Assembly: GCF_031755915.1 (NCBI RefSeq)
Contig: NC_083383.1
Span: 28,171,001-28,235,000, forward strand
Length of the DNA stretch: 64,000 nt
From: Ziziphus jujuba
Lineage: Eukaryota; Streptophyta; Magnoliopsida; Rosales; Rhamnaceae
Direction: 5' to 3'
The first letter of the stretch is position 1; the number at the start of each line of letters is the position of its first letter. Of the stretch, positions 1 to 10,575 are shown in pieces. The notes beneath the pieces are model-generated. The model ran no database searches. It was not told the origin of the DNA and was given only the letters and a program-made list of their open reading frames with translations. Position numbers and translations under genes: made by a program.

Positions 1-423
1 ATTCACTATCAAAACTGAAGATTCTTTGCCAATTATGTGAATTATCAGTATGTTGAAACTTGAAAGTGACTAGACTAAATGATGAGTCTGCCAACCACTG
101 CATCTAGTGCCCAGTACAGAGGAGTTCATTAAATTTACAACTCAAAATCTCCAGTCCTACAAAGTAGACATGACCTTTTCCAACCTCTCCCTCTCATACT
201 GCCTACTGGCAACCCCACAAACTGCCTTTGGAGTCGCTTTATTTGGGTTTCCAACTCTAACCCACCATCCACCAGTACGAATTCAATCAATCAACAAAAT
301 TTAGCAGCCAACCAAAATAGCAAGAACTCTAACGAAGTCTCCGACTTCACTAATCAACATATGTACTCCACAGCACAGCTTAAGGAGTATTTGTCCGTTT
401 CTCCTGTACACTATGCTTTGCTC
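1..423. other. unassigned sequence at window edge
   Basis: I see no gene here. The only longer open frame (107-304, plus) has no recognisable domain and no coding-like composition. The stretch may be flank or intron of something to the left of the window. Confidence 0.4.
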
Positions 424-519
424 CACAGCACAGCACAGCTTGACGAGATTGTGACTAAAAAAAGGAAGAGACAGCACAGCACAGCACAGCATGATGAGAT
501 TGTGACTCAAAAGGAAGAG
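424..519. repeat. imperfect tandem duplication, about 47-bp unit
   Basis: Two adjacent copies (about 424-470 and 471-519) each start with a run of CAGCA units and continue with a GAGATTGTGACT core and an AAGGAAGAG end. The copies differ mainly in the number of CAGCA units, which suggests replication slippage. A shorter CAGCACAGC stretch at about 370 is related. Confidence 0.6.
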
Positions 520-540
520 ATGATAAGGCTCCACCACAAT

Positions 541-1019
541 CCCTAACTTGTAGTTGCCTATAATTTTTCAGATTTCATCTCCAAACGATTTTCCCCGATT
601 TTTATACTATATTGGTTCAAGTAGGGAAGCAAAAATCGTCGAGACGGTGGAAATATCGGTAACAGTTTCCGTTGTCGACCCTGTCCGACACCGATAGGGG
701 GGGGAAGAAGTTTCTTGCACGCGTGTCATCGACTTGTTGCCGGAATCGATGGAAGTCGACGGAATCGTCCGTTGTCGGTGAAGATTTCGGGTTTTGGGTG
801 GATAAGGTGGAAAGATAGGCCGGTTGTCAACGGAAGAAGGTGGAAATTTCTAGGATATGTTGGCCGGACTGGTTGGGTATATTTGTGTTGATTTGTATGT
901 GTGTTTGGTTTGTGGTAATCGGCCGGGAGAAGAAAGGGGGAAGAGATGGGGGATACACAGAGAGAAGAGAAGAGAAGAGAAGAGAAAGAGGAGAGAAGAG
1001 ATCGGCCGTGAATTGAGAA
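541..1019. other. repeat DNA left of the copia insertion
   Basis: This moderately GC-richer stretch has a G8 run near 697, several TCGTCGA/GTCGACGG-like words and a GAAGA-rich purine tract (about 960-1010) into which the copia element inserted. It continues at 7427 on the other side of the element, so 541-1024 plus 7427-8095 was once contiguous. No coding potential is seen. It may be one half of an older TIR element (see findings). Confidence 0.35.
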
Positions 1020-1024
1020 GTTTG

Positions 1025-1530
1025 TGTTAGATTTTATGGATCTAAATATACATAATAAATTTCATAAATCATAAACTACTAACCTCCAAACGCAGTCATT
1101 GATAAATTAGATCTTTAATCCTGCAAAATAGAAACAACGTAAAGTAGTACCTATGGACACACTACTCTCAAACCACTCTCAGATTTCTGAAAACCCTAAT
1201 TTCCAAAATACCGTATGGCATATGTTTGTTTGCTTGCCCTAGACCTTTAAATAGTCTCTGCAAGTCAGACTTATCCATTAATTTTGACACATATAAAATA
1301 ATAATAATTTGATAATATAATTATACTAGGAAAAATATGGATAAGTCAATGGGCTTATAAAGAGAGTTGGTCCTCCAGTCTAATGGGCCAACTAGAGTCT
1401 TATAGAGAGTGTGTGACCAAGGGCCCTACTACAAAATAATAAAATAAGCCAGTCCCATTAATGGCATAAATAGGCCCTGTAAGTGAGTAATTGATTATGC
1501 CAAGTCCACAAATATTAATTTAATTCAACA
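1025..1530 (-). repeat. 3' LTR of the copia element (left copy)
   Basis: It starts TGTTAGATTTTATGG and ends TTAATTCAACA. It is 506 bp long, the same length as the right copy, with about 98.4% identity by direct comparison. It is preceded by the target duplication GTTTG at 1020-1024. Confidence 0.97.
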
Positions 1531-1541
1531 TTCTCCCACTT
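1531..1541 (-). other. polypurine tract of the copia element
   Basis: On the minus strand AGTGGGAGAA lies directly against the 3' LTR. This is the usual copia plus-strand primer site. Confidence 0.85.
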
Positions 1542-1600
1542 GGACTGCATAATCATCATCATATAAAATCCAAACTCACTTACTATAGAATCTCCCGAAC

Positions 1601-1867
1601 CATAATGCCATTTCATCCAAATATATAGTATACCGATAGGGCACAACAATATACTAGACTAGGCAGTAGAGATTCTCTCAGTAAATCTCCCAAAACATTA
1701 TACCATTTCAACCGAGTACTTTGCATGCCATAACCTCAGTCTAGGTAGTAGAGATTTACCTAACCATGTGCAATCCCCCAACACACAAAACCATTTCATT
1801 CAAGCACATTGCGTATCGACAGGATACAACAATATACCCAAACTAGGTAGTAGGGATTCACCATGGC
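1601..1867 (-). repeat. three degenerate repeats in the copia 3' region
   Basis: Three units of about 85-95 bp (from about 1601, 1695 and 1783) each carry CCATTTCA near the start and a CTAGGYAGTAGRGATT block near the end. They lie between the RNase H stop and the PPT, so they are noncoding 3' sequence of the element. Confidence 0.65.
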
Positions 1868-2075
1868 ACCTGTGGATCAACATACACATATACATAGACT
1901 AATAGTCTTAACAGGCCTGTAAATATAAGGAGCAATAATATGTGTAATAAATCATCTCATAAATAAATAATGATCCACATACATCAATGTATTAAAATAT
2001 TCAAAGAAATAAATAATTCTCAACATGGATATTACTACAGAAAACATAACAACCTCCCACTGACCCACAGCAGTC

Positions 2076-2897
2076 TCAACTGCCTAACAATCCCATACGG
2101 GACACATGCTCCTCAAATATGCCTACCGGTAAAGCCTTGGTCAGTGGATCTGCCACCATGCTATAAGTCGGCGTGTGAACAACAGTAATGAGGCCCTCTT
2201 CAACTTTCTCCTTTACCACAAAATATTTCACATCAATGTACTTCGCACCAGGAGTACCTTTTAAATTATTAGAGAAAGACACCGCTGCAGTATTATCACA
2301 ATACATCATAATAGGCCTCTCAATGGAGTCAACCACTCCTAAATCACGGATAAAATTCCGTAGCCAAACTGCATGACGGGTAGCCTCATAACACGCCACA
2401 TATTCTGCCTCCATAGTCGAGGATGCTGTCACTGACTGCTTGGCACTCCTCCAAGACACAGCACCTCCTGCCATAATAAATATATAACCAGTGGTAGATT
2501 TCTTATCATCCACACAATCTTTATAGTCTGCATCACTATAACCCACTCCTTCAAGAGAGTTGGTGCGACGATATGTCAACATATGATCTTTAGTACCCTG
2601 AAGATACCTAAAGACCTTCTTAACTGCTTGGTAATGAATAGGACCAGGATTGCTCATAAATCTACCAAGCACACCCACAGCAAAGGCTATATCAGGCCGT
2701 GTACAAACTTGAGCATACATCAAACTACCTACTGCTGAAGAATAGCGAACATTCTTCATTGCCATCCTTTCTCTATCATTCTTGGGACACTGATCTTTAG
2801 AAAACTTTTCACCTTTCGCAACCGGTACACTTCTAGGAGAACAATTATGCATATCAAATCTCTTAAGAATTCTATCAATATAAGCTCTCTGAAACAA
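2076..2897 (-). pseudogene. copia pol, 3' part: end of RT and RNase H
   Basis: This open frame holds the C-terminal end of reverse transcriptase and the complete RNase H region. Visible RNase H landmarks are YSDADYKDCVDDKKST, GGAVSWRSAKQ, SSTMEAEYVA and YCDNTAA, followed by a VADPLTKALP-like end. It is the same reading frame as the upstream pol frame and is separated from it only by an in-frame TAA at 2898-2900. The alternative first codon of this frame is TTG, so it is not a separate gene but the continuation of a broken polyprotein. Confidence 0.93.
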
Positions 2898-4970
2898 TTA
2901 CAACACATAATTAGTCCTATCTCGAACAATCTTGATGCCCAAAACAAAAGAAGCCTCATCAAGATCTTTCACATCAAAATGGTTGCACAACATCTGCTTT
3001 GTCTCAGCTAATAGGTCAGTGTCATTAGTAGCCAAAAGTATGTCATCAACATACAACACCAGAAATATAAAACTACTCCCACTGATCTTCATATATATGC
3101 ATCTATCAACAACATTTTCCTTAAAGCCATTTTGAATGACAACTTCATCAAACTTAAGATACCATTGTCTTGAAGCTTGCTTAAGACCATAAATAGATTT
3201 CTTAAGCTTACAAACCAAATTACCATTCCCTGTTTGTTGGAAACCAACTGGTTGAACCATATATACATCCTCATATAAATCACCATTCAGAAAAGCAGTT
3301 CTGACATCCATCTGATGCAACTCCAGGTCATAATACGCCATAATCGCCATAATGATTCTAAAAGAATCCTTTGTGGATACAGGAGAGAAAGTCTCTGTAT
3401 AATCAATTCCTTCCTTCTGGTTAAACCCTTTAGCTACAAGTCTAGCCTTATACCTCTCCACTTGACCATTGGAGTCTTTTTTAGTCTTAAAGACCCATTT
3501 GCACCCAATAGGCTTGTTACCCTCTGGTAACTCAACTAAATCCCAAACTCCATTTGATGCCATGGATTTTATTTCATCTTCCATTGCATCCAACCAAAAA
3601 TTTGAATTTGAACTGCTTATGGCTTCCTCATAAGTGACTGGATCTAAATCATCACTTATGTCAAACTCATGCTCCTGCAAGTAAACCTCATAGTCATCAA
3701 GAATAGCTGATCTCCTAGTCCTTTGTGACCTCCTCAAGGGTACATCAGCATCTGCAATAGCTGGAATATCCTGCTCTTCAACAATGAGTTCATTCTGACC
3801 GACTACTGGTTCATCAACTACTGGATCAACAATATCTCTATCAGGAACAACTATACTGGGAATGAAAACACTTTCTTCTCTAAATTGAGATTCTCTTGGA
3901 CCATTACTATCACCAAACTCAAAATCATCTTCAAAATAAATAGCCCTGTTTGATTCCACGATCCTGGTGATGTGAGAAGGACGAAAGAATCTTGAACCCC
4001 TAGATCCTATGCAACAGCCAACAAAATATCCACTAATGGTTTTAGGATCCAACTTCTTAATTTGGGGATTATAAATCCTTACTTCAGCTTTGCAACCCCA
4101 TATTCGAAAATGATGCAAATTAGGCTTTCTTCCTGACCACAACTCAAAAGGTGTCTTAGGAACGGACTTACTTGGAACTTGATTCAAAATATAAGCCGCC
4201 GTCCTTAAAGCCTCTCCCCATAAATAATCTGGCAACATAGAATTTGCCAACATAGACCGCACCATATCCAACAAAGTTCTATTCCTTCTCTCAGCTATGC
4301 CATTTTGCTGAGGTGTACCAGACATCGTATATTGCGCATCAATGCCACACTCACACAAATAAATAGCAAAAGGCCCTGGGTTCCTTCCAGTCTCATCATA
4401 TCTACCATAAAACTCACCACCTCTATCAGACCTTACAGCTTTTATTTTCTTATTCTTTTGAAGCTCCATCTTTACCTTAAACTCTTTAAAGGCAACTAAA
4501 GAATCTGACTTCTCACGAATAAGCTCAACATGTCCATAACAAGAGTAATCATCAATGAAAGTAATAAAATATCTATAACCACCCAAAGCAGTTGGTGTAA
4601 AAGGTCCACATATGTCAGTGTGGATTAACTCTAAAACATCTCCACACCTATCGAACTTATCCTTTATTACCTTGGCAGTTAACTTCCCTTTCACACATTC
4701 AACACAAGTCAATAGATCAGAGAAATTAAGATTAGGAAGTATCCCATCCTTTACTAACCTTTCCATTCTGTGCCTAGAAATATGTCCCAAACGGTTATGC
4801 CACAACATTGAGGAATTATCATTAACTCTTAAACGTTTAGAAGCAACAATCATTAAAATATTATCTTTCTTCTCTTGCTTTCCCTTTAAATTCCAACACT
4901 CTATCTTCTTGTGTCCAACTTCATTACAGTAGCCACACCTTCCATTGAAGTACTCTTTTATTTCTCCTAT
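2898..4970 (-). pseudogene. copia pol, 5' part: zinc knuckle, integrase, RT
   Basis: The frame is open from 4970 (after an in-frame TAG at 4971-4973) to the TAA at 2898-2900, 690 residues. It starts with a gag-type CCHC knuckle at about 4937-4896 ([14 protein letters not shown]). It then runs almost directly into GAG-pre-integrase ([15 protein letters not shown]), integrase with the acidic residues in TDICGP, RSDRGGE and QNGIAERRN, and reverse transcriptase with YVDDILLA. About 20 residues separate the knuckle from the pre-integrase motif, where an aspartic protease with a D-S/T-G site should be. I see no such site, so protease is deleted. The first ATG in the frame is at 4853. Confidence 0.93.
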
Positions 4971-5069
4971 CTAATAAGCATCATCATACTAAGTATTATT
5001 TTAAAAGGTCCAAATAATAATACTTCTTATTCATATAAAACTTTATAAATTTCTTTCCTATCTTTTTTT

Positions 5070-5282
5070 TCAAAAAAGTTCCTTTGCTACATCAACCTTA
5101 GGAATATTAGTATATATAGCTTCATTCATATAATTCTCCATCATCATCATGCAGCACTTATTAGAATGTTTCCAATCCTCATAAAGTTTCCTAATTACTG
5201 CATTACTATCATTAGTTAGTATCTTGGGTGAATCTATCTCCAAAGGCAAATCCAACTTCATAAATGTCAAATTCATAACCAA
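5070..5282 (-). pseudogene. copia gag fragment
   Basis: This 70-residue frame contains a KLYEDWKHSNKCCMMMM segment, which matches the 'W-x-x-S-N-x-x-x-x-x-x-M' signature of plant copia Gag N-terminal regions. A 20-T run (5287-5306) sits just upstream in element orientation. Only about 100 bp separate the fragment from the zinc knuckle frame, so most of gag on both sides is missing. It is a deletion remnant, not a functional capsid gene. Confidence 0.7.
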
Positions 5283-6901
5283 GGCCCTTTTTTTTTTTTT
5301 TTTTTTACTTCTGATAATTTATCACATCCAATTTCATCATGGCAGTCATAGGCAGAACATTCGGGGTGCTACTAACCGTGAAAATAGTAAACACAACAAA
5401 GCATTTAATATATATATAAAACAACAACTATTTTCCAGCCCCTTAACACAAACCATAAAATATCAATATCGCTAGGGTCTTTGTAGCACTAAAGATACCC
5501 TTACGCGGGCCAGGGACAGTCAACCAAATAACCACAATCAAATGCATTGAACTGAATCACCGACAGGGTAACTCAGAACTTGCAATACATGGCATTTAAT
5601 TAACTTCCACTGCCATTCCAAGCGTCATACAAAGCAACTAAAACTACCGACAGGGTAGCCTAGTTACCTGTATAGACCCTGGTTAATAAGTGGGAGATAA
5701 TTAACAAATTGGCAATTTCATGATATAGGTAAATAAAAGATAACCCATCCACTATGCCAACACATATTACATTGGTACACATAATGCAGACAAAATAAGT
5801 CTCACGACAGGTGAGTACCTAAAATTCCACACTACTATACCAACAAGGCACAAAGCCTCTTTGGGTAAGCTCACACAATCCAATTTTCCAATCACAAATA
5901 TTTAATTTAATTTAATAAAATTTGAAATAAAATAAATAAACAAATGAACTAATTACCAATAAACAAATAAATAAATAAAGAAATAACATTTTTTTTAAAT
6001 AATAATAAAACAATAGATGAATAAATAATCAACAATAAATAAGTGATAAAATGATATAAAGATATATCAAATAAAATAAAATAAAGGTGTTTTTTTTTTT
6101 AATTATTAACAATAAACAATAGATAGATAAATAAATCATCAACAAATAAATAAACAAAACAAAACAAATAAATTTTTTTTTTTTTTAAATTTCGGGGTGC
6201 TGACGTCAGCAAGATGGCTGCTGACGTCAGCCTTCTCCTCCTTCAGCCGGGTCAAGGATGACCCGGTTTCCTGGTTAACGGGTCGCACGACCCGCTTCCC
6301 CAACCCGGCCGGAAAACCACAAAATGCCCACCGTTTTCTTCAATTCCGGTGTCTATAGATTCCTTTCAGTGTGGAGAATATTATTCATGGATCAATTTGG
6401 CCTAAATACCCAGAAATTTTAACACCCAATCATCATGAAATTCGGCCGTCGAACTCCTCTCTTTTTTTTTTTTTTTCTTTTTAATAACCCAAATTAACTC
6501 AATATATTCCATTCGATCCAAAAAGAAATTCCACAAAGAACCCAGGTCAAAATTTGAACTAAAAAAGACAAGGTTTATATACTTTGCACAAATTTGATTC
6601 AAAAACCCGATTACCACATCACAATTTTTTTTTTAAATTTTTTATTTTAAGATTTTCATATCCAATTAAAAATAATAAACAATATAAAACACAATAAAGA
6701 AGAATTTTTCACGATACTCAGATCTTAATTCGAACTAAAACAAAAAATCACATAATTTGCACAAACTCAATATAAACCCGTATTGCACAAGAGAAGAGAA
6801 ATTATTCAATAAAATTTCATCCTTAAAATTTGGATCTCCAAACAAGCCGCATATCAATATAACAACAAATTTCAAAATAATGTATTATGTATATTAACCA
6901 T
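5283..6901 (-). other. copia 5' leader (noncoding)
   Basis: This is about 1.6 kb between the PBS and the gag remnant. It contains several CGACAGGGTA words (about 5560-5660), a purine/AT-rich block of AAATAAATA-type repeats (5900-6180) and a short GC-rich island (6190-6330) with two copies of a 12-bp palindrome. No open frame of note was found. Confidence 0.6.
6199..6231. promoter_or_regulatory. paired TGACGTCA palindromes
   Basis: The 12-bp palindrome GCTGACGTCAGC occurs at 6199-6210 and again at 6220-6231, with starts 21 bp apart (two helical turns). The TGACGTCA core is the C-box/CRE-type site of plant bZIP factors. Position in the leader, downstream of the 5' LTR, would allow an enhancer role, but this is inference. 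Confidence 0.5.
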
Positions 6902-6913
6902 GCTCTGATACCA
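6902..6913 (-). other. primer binding site for initiator tRNA-Met
   Basis: On the minus strand TGGTATCAGAGC lies two bases inside the 5' LTR. This is the standard plant copia PBS and fixes the element's orientation. Confidence 0.95.
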
Positions 6914-6915
6914 AT

Positions 6916-7421
6916 TGTTAGATTTTATGGATCTAAATATACATAATAAATTTCATAAATCATAAACTACTAACCTCCAAACGCAGCCATTAATAAATTA
7001 GATCTTTAATCCTGCAAAATAGAAACAACGTAAAGTAGTACCTATGGACACACTACTCTCAAACCACTTTCAGATTTCTGAAAACCCTAATGTCCAAAAT
7101 ACCGTATGGCATATGTTTGTTTGCTTGCCCTAGACCTTTAAATAGTCTCTGCAAGTCAGACTTATTCATTAATTTTGACACACATAAAATAATAATAATT
7201 TGATAATATAATTATACTAGGAAAAATATGGATAAGTCAATGGGCTTATAAAGAGAGTTGGTCCTCCAGTCCAATGGGCCAACTAGAGTCTTATAGAGAG
7301 TGTGTGACCAAGGGCCCTACTACAAAATAATAAAATAAGCCAGTCTCATTAATGGCATAAATAGGCCCTGTAAGTGAGTAATTGATTATGCCAAGTCCAC
7401 AAATATTAATTTAATTCAACA
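6916..7421 (-). repeat. 5' LTR of the copia element (right copy)
   Basis: It is 506 bp with TGTTAG...TTCAACA ends, followed by the target duplication GTTTG (7422-7426). It differs from the left copy at eight positions, for example CCATTA versus TCATTG and ATGTCC versus TTTCC; seven of the eight are transitions. Confidence 0.97.
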
Positions 7422-7426
7422 GTTTG

Positions 7427-8095
7427 AAGAGAAGAGAAGAGAAGGGAGAGGGCCGAAATTAAAAATTTTTTTTTTTTTTTTTTTTGGTTGTTAACTGATC
7501 TGGCGCAGAGAAGAGAGGGAGGAAGAAGATGAAGGGAAAGATAGAATTCTTTCTTCCACTTGGGGGAAGGAAAGAGAAGGAAAAAAAGAAAAAAATAAAT
7601 AAAATATGATAATATTTTATAATAAAATAATAATATGATAATATTATATTATATAAAAGATAATACATGATTTTTTTATATGTAGTATTTTAATACATAT
7701 TTTTTTATTTTTTTTATTTTTTTATCTTAGTGTTTAATTTAATTTAATTTATTTATTTTTAATAAATTTGATTTTATCTATTTAAAAATAAATACATAAT
7801 ATTATTAGTTTTTTTATATAATATATAAGATTTTAGTGTATATGTTTAATTGGATGAGTATTTTATTATATTTTATTATTATGATACTTTAATTATTGAA
7901 TTTTTATATTATTTTATTATATTAATTATTTTATATTTCAAAATTTGTATTTTAAATTAAAAATTTACAGTTTCCGTAATCTTATGGATATTTCTATCGA
8001 TATCGATATTTTCATCGATATTTCTATAAATTCATATCTTCGATATTTTCATCGACATCGATATTTTCTTCACTGGGTTCAACAATGAAGTAATT
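7427..8095. repeat. repeat DNA right of the copia insertion, with ATCGATATTT iterations
   Basis: This continues the sequence broken at 1024. It starts with the purine tract, has a T21 run near 7468 and a very AT-rich middle. It ends (about 7985-8075) in several variants of ATCGATATTTTCATCGATAT. The same style of ATATCG word occurs inverted near 612-660. No genes were seen. Confidence 0.45.
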
Positions 8096-8137
8096 AGAAA
8101 AGACAGACTACCTTAACTGATGGTAGAGAAAAAAAAA

Positions 8138-8141
<4 letters not shown>

Positions 8142-8197
<56 letters not shown>
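8142..8197. repeat. (AT)n microsatellite
   Basis: Uninterrupted AT dinucleotide repeat, about 28 units. Confidence 0.95.
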
Positions 8198-8199
<2 letters not shown>

Positions 8200-8839
8200 T
8201 ATGCGCAACTTGTGACACTTACTTCAGGGAAATAATGGTAGTGTGTAAAAGTAACAACAATAATAATTTAGAGGGTTTAATGTGGAAAAAGAAAAATAAT
8301 TTTTGATAAACTCCTATCACTCAAAATCTCCACTTCTACAAACCATTTCTAATCTCGTTGAAGTTGATGGGGTTGTTTAATTGAACTCTAACTAAAAGCT
8401 TGATTTTGTAAAATTGCCTAAAAGGTTGATTTTATAAAATTACCCGGTCCCTTAATAAGGGACTGTACATTTTTTACGGTAATGCTACAATAGTTAGGTA
8501 CCATTTTTTTTTTTTCTTGAGAAAAATAATCAGGTACCTTATATTAAGTAGGAGCCCCTCATGAAAAATGCTACGAGGAAAATGCTATGAATATATATTA
8601 TAATATTTGGTACTTGCTTTGCGCAATGGACTACATAAATGATAATTTAAAGTAATCAACATCTCATAGATTAGTTAGATAATTTAATTAATTAATATTA
8701 GTTATATTATAAACAATTTGAATCATTTGAAATACATGCAGAATTATTTTAAGCTTTTGATTGGACCACATTTTAAATAGACCGGTTTAATCCAATCCCA
8801 TATTCCTAACAAGCCCAAAAGATTAACATGGTTACAAGA
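8198..8839. other. intergenic, with a 26-bp tandem duplication and a short palindrome
   Basis: Two adjacent 26-bp copies of an AAAAGSTTGATTTT-type unit lie at 8394-8419 and 8420-8445. They are followed by a palindrome with 8-bp perfect arms, GTCCCTTA-A-TAAGGGAC (8447-8463). Nothing else was recognised. Confidence 0.5.
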
Positions 8840-10343
8840 CTTTAGTAATCAAGTAATTGTGAATCCGATAAAATTATTAATTATCAAAAGCCAAACAAAG
8901 CTGGTCAAGAACACCAAAATACGACCCCCTCTATTGCTTACATAAACATTACTTGTGGAATAACAAATTTGTATTCCTATCAAGAACTAGGAGTACAATA
9001 TTAACAAGCAGAGAAATCAAATATTCAAGACATTAACTAAAATACTTCCTATCTCATGTCTCAAATCTAACGTACATATCTCATAAGCCTGTATATTTTA
9101 CAGCACAAAATCTTTAGCAAGCCAAATATAGCAACATATAGATCAAAAAGAGAGAGACTTTTGATCGCCAAGCATGCAAAACCGTATTGTTCATGTATGT
9201 GGATCGGAAAAATAAAGCACCACTACACTACGCTGTCCAAAATGAACAAGATGACAATTGAGAGCCATCAAAGTTAGTATGTTTAGAATGAAGAAGCATG
9301 TATTTAGCTTCTTCAGCCTCTCATTCAACTTCTTAAGCCTATCCCTAACTTCAAGATCCAGTCCTTCTGGTAATCTGATGGTGATGATGCTGAGAAAGCT
9401 GAGGCATACTTGCCAGTGCTCGTTGAGGGTGCCGGTCCGGTGACTGGCACTTGATCAATTGTGTTGCTCCACTGGGGGGCTCCGCCATAAGTTCTTGTCT
9501 TCCTCTTCCTTCTTCCTTCTCTAGCTTCATTCTCTCAAACATCACAAGCATGAAAAAAAATTAAAAAAAAAAAACAAAAAAAAAAACAAAAGTCCAATTT
9601 GAGAAGCTGGTCTTTCGAAGAATTTCATGTTCATGACCAATTTCAACACCATTTAGTGAAATTGGGTTGGGTTCGGAAATGGGAATGTAATGGGCCTTGA
9701 ATTCACACAATTACAAACCTAACACAATAATAGCAGTTTCCAAAAATGAATGGTAAAAAAATAATTATATAAAAATCTAAAAAAAACTTTTTTAGAGGGC
9801 AATCTTCTTCATGTGACTGTCTTACTCAGTCATGGTTTGGGAAAAAAAAAAAAAAAAAACCCACAGAATGGACTTTTAATCGTGACTTTTGGATAAGTTT
9901 GGCAGCCATCATAAGTTAAAATTGTAGGAGAAAAGGTCGACGATGAGACCAACCCACGCCATTATTTATGGACATGTCCAAATTAATTGGTCCCCCAGCT
10001 TAGTTAGTGGACTTTATAATAAGGGCTTTTAACACATCACCCCCCCAATTATTTCTGAAATTAAGACCAACAATTATAAACCTTAAACCCCCTTCTTACC
10101 TTTGTAGCTTCCCGTTCCAAGTAGAACAAATTGACAAAAAATCAAAAGTGAGGACAAAAGACAATAAGTTTGGAACATTTCAACTTTGCTCCAGAACGAC
10201 CTTCATCTATGTATAAAGCCAACCCAATTGTCCAAGCTATAGCTTTGAAATAAACTGGGTAGATTTTGCTCTGTACCACTCCAAATTGCTGTCTGGGCAG
10301 AGCATTTGGCTAAGGCACAGCTCGACATAAACATAACCCACAT
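8840..10343 (-). pseudogene. duplicated LEA/TMEM205-like pseudogene, 3' part
   Basis: This stretch aligns by eye along its whole length with 25195-26905, the 3' half of the intact LEA/TMEM205-like gene (3' flank, exon 2, intron, end of exon 1). The exon 2 equivalent (about 9250-9551) still encodes VMFERMKLEKEEGRGRQEL, but the frame then shifts and ends early. The exon 1 equivalent (about 10080-10343) has lost its open frame. Its intron lacks the MITE that sits in the intact copy. The other half of this pseudogene is at 21713-22095, beyond a copia element inserted at 10343/21713. Confidence 0.85.
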
Positions 10344-10575
10344 TGAAAGGAAAATAGAGTATGAAAAATAAGGAGAACTTGACCATCTTTGTATTGATAT
10401 TATGTATAAAGACAAGAGAGTGGACTATATCGTAACCCTGTACACACCTATCTAATACTATAGCAATTATCTCTACAGTGATAAAGCTAAGCTTATCACT
10501 TGTAGATTTACACAACATAAGAGGCCTTTATCTAGTAGGATTACAATATCAGCAAGAGTGACTGTTACTCTATCA
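10344..10575 (-). repeat. 3' LTR of the old copia element (left copy)
   Basis: It starts TGAAAGGAAAATAGAG and ends TTACTCTATCA. It is 232 bp and lacks a segment of roughly 35 bp present in the right copy, apparently lost between short ATCA-type direct repeats. Directly inside lies the minus-strand PPT GTGGGGGGA (10576-10584). Confidence 0.9.

Larger units (their letters stand above)
1025..7421 (-). mobile_element. Ty1/copia LTR retrotransposon, young but internally deleted
   Basis: This 6397-bp element is bounded by two 506-bp LTRs (TG...CA ends) and a perfect 5-bp target duplication GTTTG (1020-1024 and 7422-7426). Reading on the minus strand, the order is 5' LTR, initiator-tRNA-Met PBS, a long leader of about 1.6 kb, a gag fragment, a zinc knuckle, GAG-pre-integrase, integrase, reverse transcriptase, RNase H, a region of degenerate 85-95-bp repeats, PPT and 3' LTR. 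The integrase-before-RT order defines Ty1/copia. The LTRs differ at 8 of 506 sites (7 transitions), so insertion was fairly recent. The protease and most of gag are absent, and an in-frame TAA interrupts pol, so the copy cannot be autonomous. Confidence 0.97.
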
